Shown here: piece by piece, positions 32,701 to 37,030 of the stretch
How positions within the stretch are numbered: position 1 is the stretch's first letter
Layout: each line of letters starts with the position of its first letter
Assembly: GCF_964656455.1 (NCBI RefSeq)
Contig: NC_135719.1
Coordinates: forward strand, 76,045,562 to 76,109,561
DNA length: 64,000 bases
Reading direction: 5' to 3'
From: Halichoerus grypus
Taxonomy: Eukaryota; Chordata; Mammalia; Carnivora; Phocidae
Translations under genes and position numbers: made by a program
Notes under the pieces: generated by a model
Told to the model about the DNA's origin: nothing
Seen by the model: the letters and a program-made list of their open reading frames with translations, nothing else
Database searches by the model: none

Positions 32701-35694
32701 GAGCCACCAGAAAAGAAGCAAACAAATAAACACAAACAAACACAAAACCTTCCATGTTGTGAAGGCCGTGTTTCGTAGTTGTAACGGCATGGCAGTCTTT
32801 GCACATCGTGTGACCCTTGCAGAAAGTGCCCGCTATCAAAAGAACACCTGCCTACATGTAATACTGCCATCCTGCTTAATTCTGAGAAATAACTATTTAA
32901 TACACTTAATTATTTCTGACATTCTGCACGCTAATTTGTTACTTTATGGTAAAAATCCTTTGTCTTGATAGAAGTTTTTTACCTTTATGGTTTTCTGAAC
33001 TGCATCTACAGTAAGAAAGGGTGAGACTTTATAAACGTTTTATAATTGATTATAAATAGGAAACTTGTTCGTCTTTATTCTAGGATGGTTTAAGGGGAAG
33101 TGCAAATTTTTTATTGTCTTCATTCACTTTACCACTTTACCTGCACTGGTAGAGCAGTGTTTCTCAGATAGTTGTCAGAAACTCCTGCGGCAGCATCCCC
33201 TCATTCTCTGTCAGACCTACTGAATCTCCGTCTCCAGGAGCTGGAGCCAACACACCTCCACAATTGACAGTCTTCCCCAGAGAGTTCTGAAACATACCAC
33301 AAAGTTTGGACTTTAGTATGTGATCATGCACTTTATTAGTAAAAAAACCTTTTGAGGGCGCCTGGGTGGCTCAGTTGGTTAAGCGACTGCCTTCGGCTCA
33401 GGTCATGATCCTGGAGTCCCGGGATCGAGTCCCGCATCGGGCTCCCTGCTCGGCAGGGAGTCTGCTTCTCCCTCTGACCCTCCTCCCTCTCATGCTCTCT
33501 GTCTCTCATTCTCTCTCTCAAATAAATAAATAAAATCTTTAAAAAAAAAAAAAAAAACCTTTTGAGTATTCAGCCTCATGACAGTCTGTATATTAAGTAA
33601 CAGTAATGTTAGCTTATTTTTAGAAAAACATAAATAGGAAAAATAGTTTCAATATTTTCTTTCTGAATAAACTTGAAAATTGCCTTTGGAACATACAAGG
33701 TATTAGAGACCATACTTTAGGCCATGTTGATTTTTCTCTCTATTCAAATGATCCTGTAGCTCTCACTCTTCCACATGGGTTCCTAGACCCAAACTCCTGT
33801 TTCACTTGCCAGCCTGAAATTAAAAGGTAGTAACTCGTAGTTCCCTTCTAGTCTCTACCTTTTGCTAAATTTAAATTGAATCTCTTCTCTTTATGAAGTC
33901 GTTATTGGGCTCTCACGTACACTTACATCTTAATGTCCTGCTACTATTCTGATGTCCTCCAAACCCTAGTAGTGCTTTTACATAAGATGGAGACATGGGC
34001 ATCTGGAATGTTCACTTTTAGCATAACAACCTTCTCACTGTCCTTAACTTTCTCTTGGCCTTCTAGAATGGAGAGCGACCATCTCATGAAGTCCAGATGA
34101 TAAAGAACATGCCCCAGATGGCAAACTTCGTATACAACATGTACATGCACTTGATTCAGACCACACATCATTACCATCAGGTGAGTTTTCCCAAAAGTCA
34201 CTCTTATTTTTCTTGTTGTAGAAAGAATCTTCTTTGCAGACTACACCTTTAAAGTACTCAATTCCTTGTGGGAAACCAGCTAAACCAAACAAGGTTGTTG
34301 TTATTCATGTAGTATCCATATTTTTTAAACACCTTTATTAGATATAATTTGGCCTACGATAAATTCCACATATTTAAAGCATATAATTTAATATGTTCTG
34401 ATATATGTAAATACCTGTGAAACCATCATCACAGTCAAGATAATGAACATAGTCATTATCTCCAAAAGTTTCCTCGTGCCCTTGGTAACCCTTCTCATCC
34501 TTCACCAGTCCCTTTCCCACCTTCTCCAGGCGAACAAGGATCTTACCCTCAACCTGTAGCCCCTTTTTATTGCCAAATAATAGTCCACTGTAGGGACCTA
34601 CCAGGTGTACCCATTGACCTGTTGATGGACATTTGGGTTCTTTCCAACTTTGGCCATTACAGAGGAAGCTGCTGTGAACATTCTTATACCAGTCTTTGTA
34701 TTTGGGGGGCGGGGGGGGGAAATCCCTAGGAGTAGAATGGCTGAAAAATAGAGTAAATGTGTTCAACTTCTTAAGAAACTGCCCACCTATTTTGCGAAGT
34801 AGTTACATCAGATTCCCAGCAGCAGCGAATGAGAGCTGTCGTTGCGCCACACCCTCACCCACACTTGTTATGGCCTTTTTTATTTTAGCCATTCTAAAGG
34901 GGAGGCTAAGCATGTAGAGCTGCTCCAGTGTTCTGGTTGAGTGCGGACAGAAGCTTCGTGCCCTGCTGCCCCCTCTCTGCCATGGTTTTGTCTGAAGCTT
35001 GGTTCCTCCCACCCCTCACATGGCTCCTTGACTGAGGCTGGCCCTTTCTTCAGTTGTGTCAGTCACTTCTAATCAGCCCCTGTTTTTGTAGAAGTGTTAC
35101 AGCAAATTTCTTTGCTAAAAAAGCTAATCGGTTTTCATATTATTTTCTTCTCTGAAGATTTAATACATACTTTGATCTCTGGAGTCAGCAAGATCTAGGC
35201 CATTGCCATCAGAGTTTTGTTTGTAATACACAATGGCCAGCAGTGTTTTAGAGAACTCTCGATTGAACAGTATCTATTAGTAAGATAATATAAGAGCTTA
35301 GCTTTGTAAGCCAGTGTTTTTTTCATTTGAGTTCCTATTGATGTTTTCTTTTTCTCATTAGACTTTATTACAGCTACCACCTGCTATGGTAGAAGAAGGT
35401 GAGGAAGTTCAAAGTCAGGAAACAGAGTTGGAAACAGAAGAAGAGGCCAATCCTGCTCAAACTGACCTATCCAGTCTGACAGATGCCACCTCTAGTCAAG
35501 AATCCTCAGCCTCTCAGATTGAGACCACCTGCAGTCAGACGGAGAGCACCCCCAGTCAGACAGGAGCTAGTTCCAGTCCAGAAGCCACCCCTGCTGCATC
35601 TGATCTCAGTGCTGCTGTGGCAGGACCTGTAGCTGTCCCAGCAGAGGCTCAGGTCCCTCAAGATGTCACACTGGCCCCAGAGGAGACCAAATAG
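2784..35694 (+). CDS. AQR: AQR (Aquarius intron-binding spliceosomal RNA helicase), C-terminal 824 residues in 16 exons
   Basis: Joined exons: 2784-3025, 4607-4753, 5578-5647, 8376-8486, 11035-11144, 14088-14223, 16283-16492, 18067-18204, 22148-22219, 23288-23475, 24139-24310, 25558-25728, 29569-29654, 31004-31178, 34067-34180, 35362-35694. All introns are GT-AG, the phases agree, and the 2,475 nt contain no internal stop. Residues below (p) are numbered from the first codon here. The product is recognised as the SF1 Upf1-like helicase AQR: Q motif near p135-139, Walker A GPPGTGKT p156-163, motif II region LMEEAAQ p393-399, motif [11 protein letters not shown] p428-435, QGRAR p469-473, motif V VDRFQGQQ p593-600, motif VI MSRAR p627-631. 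From family knowledge, AQR is nuclear. It binds the intron upstream of the branch point within the intron-binding complex (with XAB2/SYF1, ISY1, ZNF830 and PPIE), and has been linked to intron-encoded snoRNP assembly and R-loop removal. The N-terminal half (ARM-like part) and promoter are upstream of the window. The human protein is about 1,485 residues, so a little over half is present. Confidence 0.97.
3227..3429 (+). repeat. CAN-type SINE, full length
   Basis: Complete head-to-tail copy (gtgcctgggtggctcagtcg ... aaataaataaataaaatctt plus A-tail). TSD ccataagaaaagtag / ccataataaaagtag at 3212-3226 and 3430-3444. Confidence 0.93.
3896..4094 (+). repeat. CAN-type SINE, full length
   Basis: Head 'ggcacctgggtggctcagttgg', a (TC)n tract near 4030-4050, AAATAAATAAATAAAATCTTT, and a tail of A with interspersed G. 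The flanking repeat 'ctgcctta' precedes the head and recurs after the tail at about 4100. Confidence 0.92.
4095..4606 (+). other. Intron sequence without a recognised feature
   Basis: Unique-looking AT-rich intron between the SINE and the exon 2 acceptor. A weak L2-like stretch may lie around 4110-4330. Confidence 0.5.
4607..4753 (+). CDS. AQR: AQR window exon 2 (basic/acidic linker)
   Basis: Completes p81 and codes p82-129 plus two bases of p130. It shows [18 protein letters not shown] followed by an acidic run, EDEDIEEA. The KKRK cluster next to an acidic patch is a disordered-looking linker before RecA1. Acceptor tcttgtag|G, donor CG|GTAATT. Confidence 0.96.
4754..5577 (+). other. AQR: Intron 2
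   Basis: AT-rich intron with no mobile element recognised. It contains the 27-base tandem duplication at 5288-5350 and a CA-rich patch near 5412-5440. It ends at tttgcag. Confidence 0.7.
5288..5350. repeat. Two-copy tandem duplication, 36-bp period
   Basis: The 27-mer beginning caacattgttcttatagtta occurs perfectly at 5288-5314 and 5324-5350. Each copy contains the inverted half-sites attgtt and aacaat, so each could form a short hairpin. Confidence 0.95.
5578..5647 (+). CDS. AQR: AQR window exon 3 (Q motif)
   Basis: Completes p130 and codes p131-153, [16 protein letters not shown] onward, ending ...LTM. The FTxxQ pattern just before Walker A is the Q-motif equivalent of SF1 helicases and contacts adenine. 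At 70 nt it is the shortest exon here. Acceptor tttgcag|T, donor ATG|GTAAGA. Confidence 0.96.
5820..5998 (+). repeat. Ancient hAT-type DNA transposon relic
   Basis: The wording 'taatggaacatagctatgcc ... gcagcagagattatatggcctgcaaagcctgaaatgtttacc' resembles old hAT-Charlie non-autonomous copies. The exact family is uncertain. It directly precedes the antisense L1. Confidence 0.5.
7119..7322 (-). repeat. CAN-type SINE, antisense
   Basis: Reads poly-T, 'aaattatttatttgagag' ... 'gactgagccatccaggcacccc'. TSD aaagtcaaacat immediately before the T-run and again just after the SINE (about 7325-7336). Confidence 0.92.
7476..7676 (+). repeat. CAN-type SINE, sense
   Basis: Full-length copy with a perfect 15-bp TSD, agtaggtctgctagc, at 7461-7475 and 7677-7691. 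This places it inside the older antisense L1. Confidence 0.95.
8376..8486 (+). CDS. AQR: AQR window exon 4 (Walker A and motif Ia)
   Basis: Codes p154-190: [16 protein letters not shown] ... TLIVTHSNQ. The P-loop GPPGTGKT (p156-163) binds the ATP phosphates, with K162 the catalytic lysine; TLIVTHSNQ is motif Ia. In frame at both ends (37 codons). Acceptor ctcctttttag|GTT, donor CAG|GTGAGT. The donor is immediately followed by a GT microsatellite. Confidence 0.97.
8487..8527. repeat. (GT)n microsatellite overlapping the exon 4 splice donor
   Basis: Near-pure GT run (GTGAGTGTGTGCGTGTGT...) starting at intron position +1 and ending at gcatgtgt. Confidence 0.97.
8702..8758. repeat. (TA)n(CA)n(TA)n compound microsatellite
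   Basis: Alternating TATATA, then ACACAC, then TATATA within intron 4. Confidence 0.95.
8760..11034 (+). other. AQR: Intron 4, unique sequence
   Basis: About 2.3 kb of AT-rich single-copy-looking intron. I recognise no transposon, RNA gene or exon here. It ends with tttgttttattctccag. Confidence 0.6.
11035..11144 (+). CDS. AQR: AQR window exon 5 (RecA1, after motif Ia)
   Basis: Codes p191-226 plus two bases of p227, starting [20 protein letters not shown] and continuing [16 protein letters not shown]. The RLGHG stretch corresponds to the RecA1 segment following motif Ia. Acceptor ttctccag|GCC, donor AG|GTGAGC. Confidence 0.96.
11145..13019 (+). other. AQR: Intron 5, AT-rich part without features
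   Basis: Mostly AT-rich unique-looking DNA up to the SINE at 13035. No element recognised with confidence. Confidence 0.55.
13035..13246 (+). repeat. CAN-type SINE with expanded CT tract
   Basis: Full-length sense copy with a CT/TCTG tract over about 13146-13216. Perfect 15-bp TSD agaaggcactttgtt at 13020-13034 and 13247-13261. Confidence 0.95.
13345..13470 (+). repeat. Ancient L2-like fragment
   Basis: 'cagcaaatatttatgaacctactaggttcaggtgccaggctacatgctggg' is a diverged copy of the common old-LINE wording (tttattgagcacctactatgtgccaggc...). Confidence 0.5.
13784..13997 (-). repeat. CAN-type SINE, antisense
   Basis: Reads 'ttaaagatttatttatttgagag' ... 'gactgagccacccaaggcacccc'. The purine tract includes a G-rich run (gcgggggtgggggggtg) near 13831-13849. 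It lies 91 bp upstream of exon 6. Confidence 0.9.
14088..14223 (+). CDS. AQR: AQR window exon 6
   Basis: Completes p227 and codes p228-272: [20 protein letters not shown] ... [12 protein letters not shown]. Helical insertion within RecA1 (the [11 protein letters not shown] stretch looks helical). Acceptor aatttctag|A, donor CAG|GTAAGA. Confidence 0.96.
14224..15250 (+). other. AQR: Intron 6, AT-rich part without features
   Basis: Unique-looking, AT-rich; nothing recognised. Confidence 0.55.
15255..15428 (+). repeat. hAT MITE relic (MER5A-like)
   Basis: Diverged copy of the MER5A layout: 'caacaattttcaacatgtaagaatcacattgg' ... 'cctaagaaccacacttggagaaaccctg'. The terminal inverted halves are still visible. 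Confidence 0.65.
15860..16048 (-). repeat. CAN-type SINE, antisense
   Basis: Reads 'tttgagagggagagcg' ... 'gtaaccgactgagccacccaggcacccc'. The tail side merges into a (TA)n-rich tract at 15810-15865. Confidence 0.88.
16283..16492 (+). CDS. AQR: AQR window exon 7
   Basis: Codes p273-342, [20 protein letters not shown] ... FTQLE. In frame at both ends (70 codons). It is part of the helical domain inserted between motif Ia and motif II. Acceptor tttttttcatag|GTC, donor GAG|GTAAGG. The frame stays open some 120 nt into the intron, but that tail has no family match. Confidence 0.96.
16895..17005 (+). repeat. L2 3'-terminal relic
   Basis: 'gtgactttatctgttttgtctttg ... cacatagtatatgttcagtaaatatc' matches the end of L2 (cacatagtaggtgctcaataaat...). 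Confidence 0.55.
17280..17800 (+). repeat. Probable ancient LTR-like repeat, unassigned
   Basis: GC-richer block in an AT-rich intron. It ends with an ATTAAATTTCC polyadenylation-like signal (17723 region) followed by 'gaaggaccttgagtagatactg'. It resembles a widespread old mammalian LTR-like repeat, but I cannot name the family. Confidence 0.35.
18067..18204 (+). CDS. AQR: AQR window exon 8
   Basis: Codes p343-388: [20 protein letters not shown] then [20 protein letters not shown] and [16 protein letters not shown] is the strand-plus-turn preceding motif II (equivalent to Upf1 'vi.cTc..a'). Acceptor cccatag|GAA, donor AAG|GTAGGG. Confidence 0.96.
18258..18357. repeat. Polypyrimidine TTTTC-rich tract
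   Basis: Degenerate (TTTTC/CCTTT)n run beginning about 55 nt after the exon 8 donor. Confidence 0.85.
18360..19680 (+). other. AQR: Intron 8, part without strong features
   Basis: Unique-looking AT-rich DNA. A weak MIR-like stretch may lie at about 18930-19100 ('caagtcatttaacttctctgcag'). Confidence 0.45.
19695..19868 (+). repeat. CAN-type SINE, sense
   Basis: Head 'gggtacctgggtggcttagtcgg' and tail 'caaataaat', with a short A-tail. TSD aaatttgcatttt at 19682-19694 and 19869-19881. Confidence 0.93.
19995..20860 (+). other. AQR: Intron 8, part without strong features
   Basis: AT-rich. An A-rich piece at 20460-20535 (gggcaccctggcagg ... aaataaataaaaaataaaa) may be a heavily degraded SINE. 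Otherwise nothing recognised. Confidence 0.4.
20865..21560 (+). repeat. LINE-2 fragment, about 0.7 kb
   Basis: Long sense match in style to the L2 3' half: 'gtggaagccagggaagggtttgaaaccagttggtgacatgatctgatg', 'gcagtagtcagagtggtggcttag', 'ggtggtagtagaaatggagagag'. It is the most complete L2 copy in the window. Confidence 0.75.
21901..22103 (-). repeat. CAN-type SINE just upstream of exon 9
   Basis: Long T-run, 'aagattttatttatttatttggcagag' ... 'gactgagccacccaggcgcccc'. TSD caagctgtctttttt-like, at 21891-21900 and 22104-22113. Only 44 bp separate it from exon 9. Confidence 0.95.
22148..22219 (+). CDS. AQR: AQR window exon 9 (motif II / Walker B equivalent)
   Basis: Codes p389-412, starting [18 protein letters not shown]. 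The segment LMEEAAQ occupies the motif II position, where most SF1 enzymes have DEAx. Here the first acidic residue is Glu (E395), as I remember for human AQR. 24 codons. Acceptor ccatttctcag|TAT, donor CAG|GTAAGA. Confidence 0.97.
22220..23287 (+). other. AQR: Intron 9
   Basis: Unique-looking, AT-rich; no mobile element recognised with confidence. A pyrimidine-rich stretch at 22925-23060 may be an L2 relic. Ends cattttctag. Confidence 0.5.
23288..23475 (+). CDS. AQR: AQR window exon 10 (motif III and arginine finger region)
   Basis: Codes p413-474 plus two bases of p475, starting [20 protein letters not shown] and then [15 protein letters not shown] (p428-435) is motif III, coupling ATP hydrolysis to RNA contact. 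LDAQGRAR (p466-473) is the motif IV-type Q.R.R element whose arginine contacts the ATP phosphate. Acceptor ttttctag|AAT, donor AG|GTAAAG. Confidence 0.97.
23476..24138 (+). other. AQR: Intron 10
   Basis: Short unique intron. The acceptor is unusual: the last 30 bases are G-rich (gtgggggcggggtttg), with only a short pyrimidine patch before ggaaag|C. Confidence 0.8.
24139..24310 (+). CDS. AQR: AQR window exon 11 (RecA2 start)
   Basis: Completes p475 and codes p476-532: [20 protein letters not shown] ... [12 protein letters not shown] ... NPYFYQ. It follows the Q.R.R element and enters RecA2. Donor CAG|GTGAGA. The acceptor has a weak polypyrimidine tract, but the frame and the S-L-C-N-L junction require this boundary. 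Confidence 0.96.
24311..25205 (+). other. AQR: Intron 11, AT-rich part
   Basis: AT-rich with (TA)n patches at about 24530-24570 and 24683-24697. The stretch 24440-25060 has an L1 flavour (sense 'aagaaaatcctgatttaatat ... gtagggattaattacactattacctattccatataatgaataggc'), suggesting an old L1 fragment. Boundaries not resolved. Confidence 0.4.
25208..25288 (-). repeat. Truncated CAN-type SINE, antisense
   Basis: Only the tail half remains ('tttaaagatttatttatttatttgagag' ... 'gcagagggagagggggaga'). The tRNA-like head is missing. Confidence 0.85.
25558..25728 (+). CDS. AQR: AQR window exon 12 (RecA2)
   Basis: Codes p533-589: [20 protein letters not shown] then [18 protein letters not shown] and [17 protein letters not shown] is the typical Upf1-like RecA2 strand with the TxYxxQ signature. 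57 codons. Acceptor acattacag|AAT, donor AAG|GTAATT. Confidence 0.97.
25729..26460 (+). other. AQR: Intron 12, first part
   Basis: AT-rich, nothing recognised. Confidence 0.5.
26461..27280 (+). other. Unassigned block with a 141-codon open frame, possible old L1-type relic
   Basis: Less AT-rich than its surroundings. A frame is open from 26507 to 26932, and an overlapping E/K-rich frame follows from 26877 to 27089. The E/K-rich part recalls a LINE ORF1 coiled coil, and an old L1 in the same orientation follows at about 27455, but I see no motif that proves a link. A processed pseudogene of an unrecognised gene is the alternative. Not called as a gene. Confidence 0.3.
27455..27879 (+). mobile_element. 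Older L1, ORF2 3' part (left half, interrupted)
   Basis: Sense L1 wording: 'agaagacataggaatggccaataagcacatgcaaagtgc', 'gcagattaaaactacagtgaggtac', 'ggcaaggatgtggagcaactggaactc'. It breaks off at 27879, where a younger L1 is inserted, and resumes at 28515. Confidence 0.85.
27880..28514 (+). mobile_element. Younger 5'-truncated L1 inserted in an older L1
   Basis: Sense carnivore L1 3' end: 'agccactgtggaaaacagtatgg', 'ccagcaattgcgctactgggtatttacc', 'ggatggagctagagaatata', 'cctgaaactaaaataacactg', then an A-rich tail. Flanked by the 12-bp TSD agccccaaacca at 27868-27879 and 28515-28526. It is a dead fragment lacking ORF1 and most of ORF2. Confidence 0.92.
28515..28940 (+). mobile_element. Older L1, right half (3' end)
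   Basis: Continues the older L1: 'caggtaaatgggtaaacaaatgtggtatatc', 'acacatggatgaatctcaaaaacatgg', 'ttatatgtgaattatacttc', then an A-rich end. Confidence 0.83.
28941..29568 (+). other. AQR: Intron 12, last part
   Basis: Unique-looking. The segment 29200-29300 ('gcatccagggagttgggcagtctagtaggggaag') may be an old LINE relic. Ends tttttcttcctag. Confidence 0.45.
29569..29654 (+). CDS. AQR: AQR window exon 13 (motif V)
   Basis: Codes p590-617 plus two bases of p618, [20 protein letters not shown] and onward. VDRFQGQQ (p593-600) is motif V, contacting RNA and ATP. Acceptor cttcctag|GTG. The donor AG|GTACAT is a poor match at +4 to +6. Confidence 0.97.
29655..31003 (+). other. AQR: Intron 13
   Basis: 1.35 kb, AT-rich, no transposon recognised. 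A-run at 30921-30940. Ends ttttgtttcccaaag. Confidence 0.6.
31004..31178 (+). CDS. AQR: AQR window exon 14 (motif VI)
   Basis: Completes p618 and codes p619-676, [20 protein letters not shown] onward to ...PTSRK. VAMSRAR (p625-631) is motif VI. The arginines at p629 and p631 are the arginine-finger type residues of SF1 enzymes. Donor AAG|GTAGGA. Translation stays open 57 nt past the donor, so intron retention would add a short unrelated tail. Confidence 0.97.
31315..31582 (-). repeat. MIR SINE, antisense
   Basis: Good match to reversed MIR: 'gctaacatttatcgagcactcactag', 'aaccccattttatgtatggggaaacagg', 'ccaggcagtgtgactccagaatcc'. Confidence 0.85.
31924..32127 (-). repeat. CAN-type SINE, antisense
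   Basis: Reads 'ttaagattttatttattcatttgagacag' ... 'aaccgactgagccacccaggcgcccc'. TSD gagctttgcatttttc / gggctttgcatttttc at about 31908-31923 and 32129-32144. Confidence 0.94.
32370..32590. repeat. Possible hAT-like relic, unassigned
   Basis: 'ctctgagtttctcagtcttttgtgggc' ... 'gcttgaaaaccagtgctttacc' has the look of a hAT MITE with inverted ends. Very diverged. Confidence 0.3.
32591..33140 (+). other. AQR: Intron 14, part without features
   Basis: Nothing recognised apart from an (AAACA)n patch near 32717-32748. Confidence 0.5.
33145..33310 (+). repeat. hAT MITE relic (MER5A-like)
   Basis: 'gagcagtgtttctcagatag' ... 'cctactgaatctccgtctccaggagctggag' ... 'agagttctgaaac' follows the MER5A layout. 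Confidence 0.7.
33357..33550 (+). repeat. CAN-type SINE, 'gagtctgcttctccctctgaccc' subfamily
   Basis: Full-length sense copy. Perfect TSD aaaaaaaccttttgag at 33341-33356 and 33551-33566. It carries the variants gtcccgggatcgagtcccgc and ctctgaccctcc, shared with 40985, 43508 and (antisense) 35981. Confidence 0.95.
34067..34180 (+). CDS. AQR: AQR window exon 15 (end of RecA2 / C-terminal helix)
   Basis: Codes p677-714: [20 protein letters not shown] then [18 protein letters not shown]. Last folded element after RecA2, with a His-rich end. 38 codons. Acceptor ggccttctag|AAT, donor CAG|GTGAGT. Confidence 0.96.
34280..34915 (-). mobile_element. Old L1 3' end, antisense
   Basis: Antisense L1 wording: 'cctttattagatataatttgg', 'ccattgacctgttgatggacatttgggttctttccaactttggcc', 'ctaggagtagaatggctg', 'cccagcagcagcgaatgagagctg'. 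It includes a G/C run at 34702-34719. Highly diverged. Confidence 0.8.
34916..35361 (+). other. AQR: Intron 15, 3' part
   Basis: No recognised element. Ends ctttttctcattag at 35361. Confidence 0.55.
35362..35694 (+). CDS. AQR: AQR window exon 16 (last coding exon, SQ-rich acidic tail)
   Basis: Codes p715-824 and the TAG stop at 35692-35694. It starts [16 protein letters not shown], then has an acidic run, a Ser/Thr/Gln stretch with five SQ dipeptides, an Ala/Pro stretch, and ends PEETK. Low complexity and predicted disordered. The AQR end PEETK-stop is as I remember for other mammals, while the middle of the tail is fast-evolving. Confidence 0.96.
   Translation, partial: TLLQLPPAMVEEGEEVQSQETELETEEEANPAQTDLSSLTDATSSQESSASQIETTCSQTESTPSQTGASSSPEATPAASDLSAAVAGPVAVPAEAQVPQDVTLAPEETK
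35485..35604 (+). repeat. AQR: Degenerate 21-bp (7-codon) tandem repeat inside the AQR tail
   Basis: In-frame units at 35485-35505, 35506-35523, 35524-35544, 35545-35565, 35566-35583 and 35584-35604. They translate as [33 protein letters not shown] and ATPAASD; two of the six units are one codon short. The core is C-AGTCA(G/A) at the SQ position. Confidence 0.75.
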
Positions 35695-35980
35695 CCCAAC
35701 TGTGGCCTTTCTTAGGACATTTCCTTCATAAAGTCTAAGTAAAGCTACTTTTTGTATTTTATATTTGCTTCTGCTCTTGTAGGGTACTAATCAGTGTTCA
35801 GTTCTTAATTTTGTTAACCGATCTCAGTGTTTGTCTTCTTGGGTATATTTAAAAGAAAATTGTATTGTGTGTGAACTGAAAACTTCAGTTTCATTTATTC
35901 AGTCAGAAGGGCAAATAGCCATTCCTTTGATATTTTTATAATTGAATGTATCTGTAATCATACCTATATTAAAAGAATTT
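35695..35980 (+). other. AQR: AQR 3' untranslated region and candidate poly(A) signals
   Basis: No canonical AATAAA within 280 bases of the stop. Variant hexamers are AGTAAA at 35738-35743 (followed by the U-rich ctactttttgtattttatatttg) and ATTAAA at 35968-35973. ATTAAA sits right at a SINE target site, so its original downstream element is now about 200 bp away. Which one is used cannot be told from sequence. Confidence 0.6.
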
Positions 35981-36172
35981 TTTTTTAAGATTTTATTTAT
36001 TTATTTGAGAGAGTGAATGAGATAGAGAGAGAGCATGAGAGGGGGGAGGGTCAGAGGGAGAAGCAGACTCCTTGCCGAGCAGGGAGCCCGATGCGGGACT
36101 CAATCCCGGGACTCCAGGATCATGACCTGAGCTGAAGGCAGTCGCTTCACCAACTGAGCCACCCAGGCGCCC
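35981..36172 (-). repeat. CAN-type SINE in the AQR 3' end
   Basis: Antisense copy (T-run, 'aagattttatttatttatttgagag' ... 'caactgagccacccaggcgccc'). Perfect 10-bp TSD aaaagaattt at 35971-35980 and 36173-36182. Confidence 0.95.
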
Positions 36173-36182
36173 AAAAGAATTT

Positions 36183-36450
36183 TCTATAGAATACACAAGA
36201 CATACTTTCCATTTTCAGTGAACTTCTCTAAAGAAAAGGACAGAATACACCAAAATTAACTATAGTTGTTAACTATAATTATAATTAACAACTAGAAGTT
36301 GTTTCTTCTCTCATAGTATCAGATACTCAAGTTGTGTTTCCTTTTTTCCTACCTTTCTTGGCTGCCTTCCTTGATGTAAAGGCATTGACAGTCATAGATA
36401 GATACAGATTTCTCCAATCAGTTGAAGAGACTACATGTATTTCCTTCCTC
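36183..36450. other. Gene-free spacer just after AQR
   Basis: AT-rich; contains the inverted run 'agttgttaactataattataattaacaact' (36265-36295). No gene seen. Confidence 0.6.
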
Positions 36451-36454
36451 AAAG

Positions 36455-36592
36455 TCTTATAATGTATTAGAATCACCTAGGATGTCTATTTATTCTTGGG
36501 GCCACTCTAGACCTAATGAATCAGAATCTCAGGGTTAGGGCCCAGGTATCTGTATTTTAGCAGGTGCTCCTAATGTTTGAGTCGCTAGCAGA
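36455..36592 (+). repeat. hAT MITE relic (MER5A-like)
   Basis: 'tgtattagaatcacctaggatg' ... 'ctaatgaatcagaatctcagggttagggcccaggtatctgtattttagcaggtgctcc' is a clear MER5A-type body. Confidence 0.75.
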
Positions 36593-36861
36593 ATGGCATC
36601 AAATTAAGCTGGTAAGGCTGAGCCAGGATATGTCATTCAGCTAAGCAGGAAGAAGCTGGCAAATCCATCTGGGCAAGAAGAAAGATCCAGAATCCAGACA
36701 GTGAAAGTTAGTGAACTTAGCTCCCCCATATAGGATAGAATTCTCACAATGCAGAGGTTCTGAGTCTTATGCTATGTTTAGTTCTCTTGATAGAGAACCA
36801 GCCACAAGGAGACCTTAAGGTAGAATGTACTTGAGATTCGGGAGGGCAGAGATGCTAGGAC

Positions 36862-37030
36862 CTTGCTAATCAAGTGTGGTTTGCAAACCGGAAGGATCAG
36901 CATCCACCGAAGCTCGTTAAAACTGTAGCAGTTTGCACTCTCTCCTAGATCTATTAAATCTGAATCTCCTTTTCAGCAAAGTGCCCAGGTGATTTATATG
37001 TACTGTGTAGTTTGAGAAACATTGTTCTGA
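36862..37030 (+). repeat. hAT MITE relic (MER5-like)
   Basis: 'atcaagtgtggtttgcaaaccgg' ... 'atctattaaatctgaatctcc' ... 'gtagtttgagaaacattg' keeps the MER5 order and inverted ends. Confidence 0.7.
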
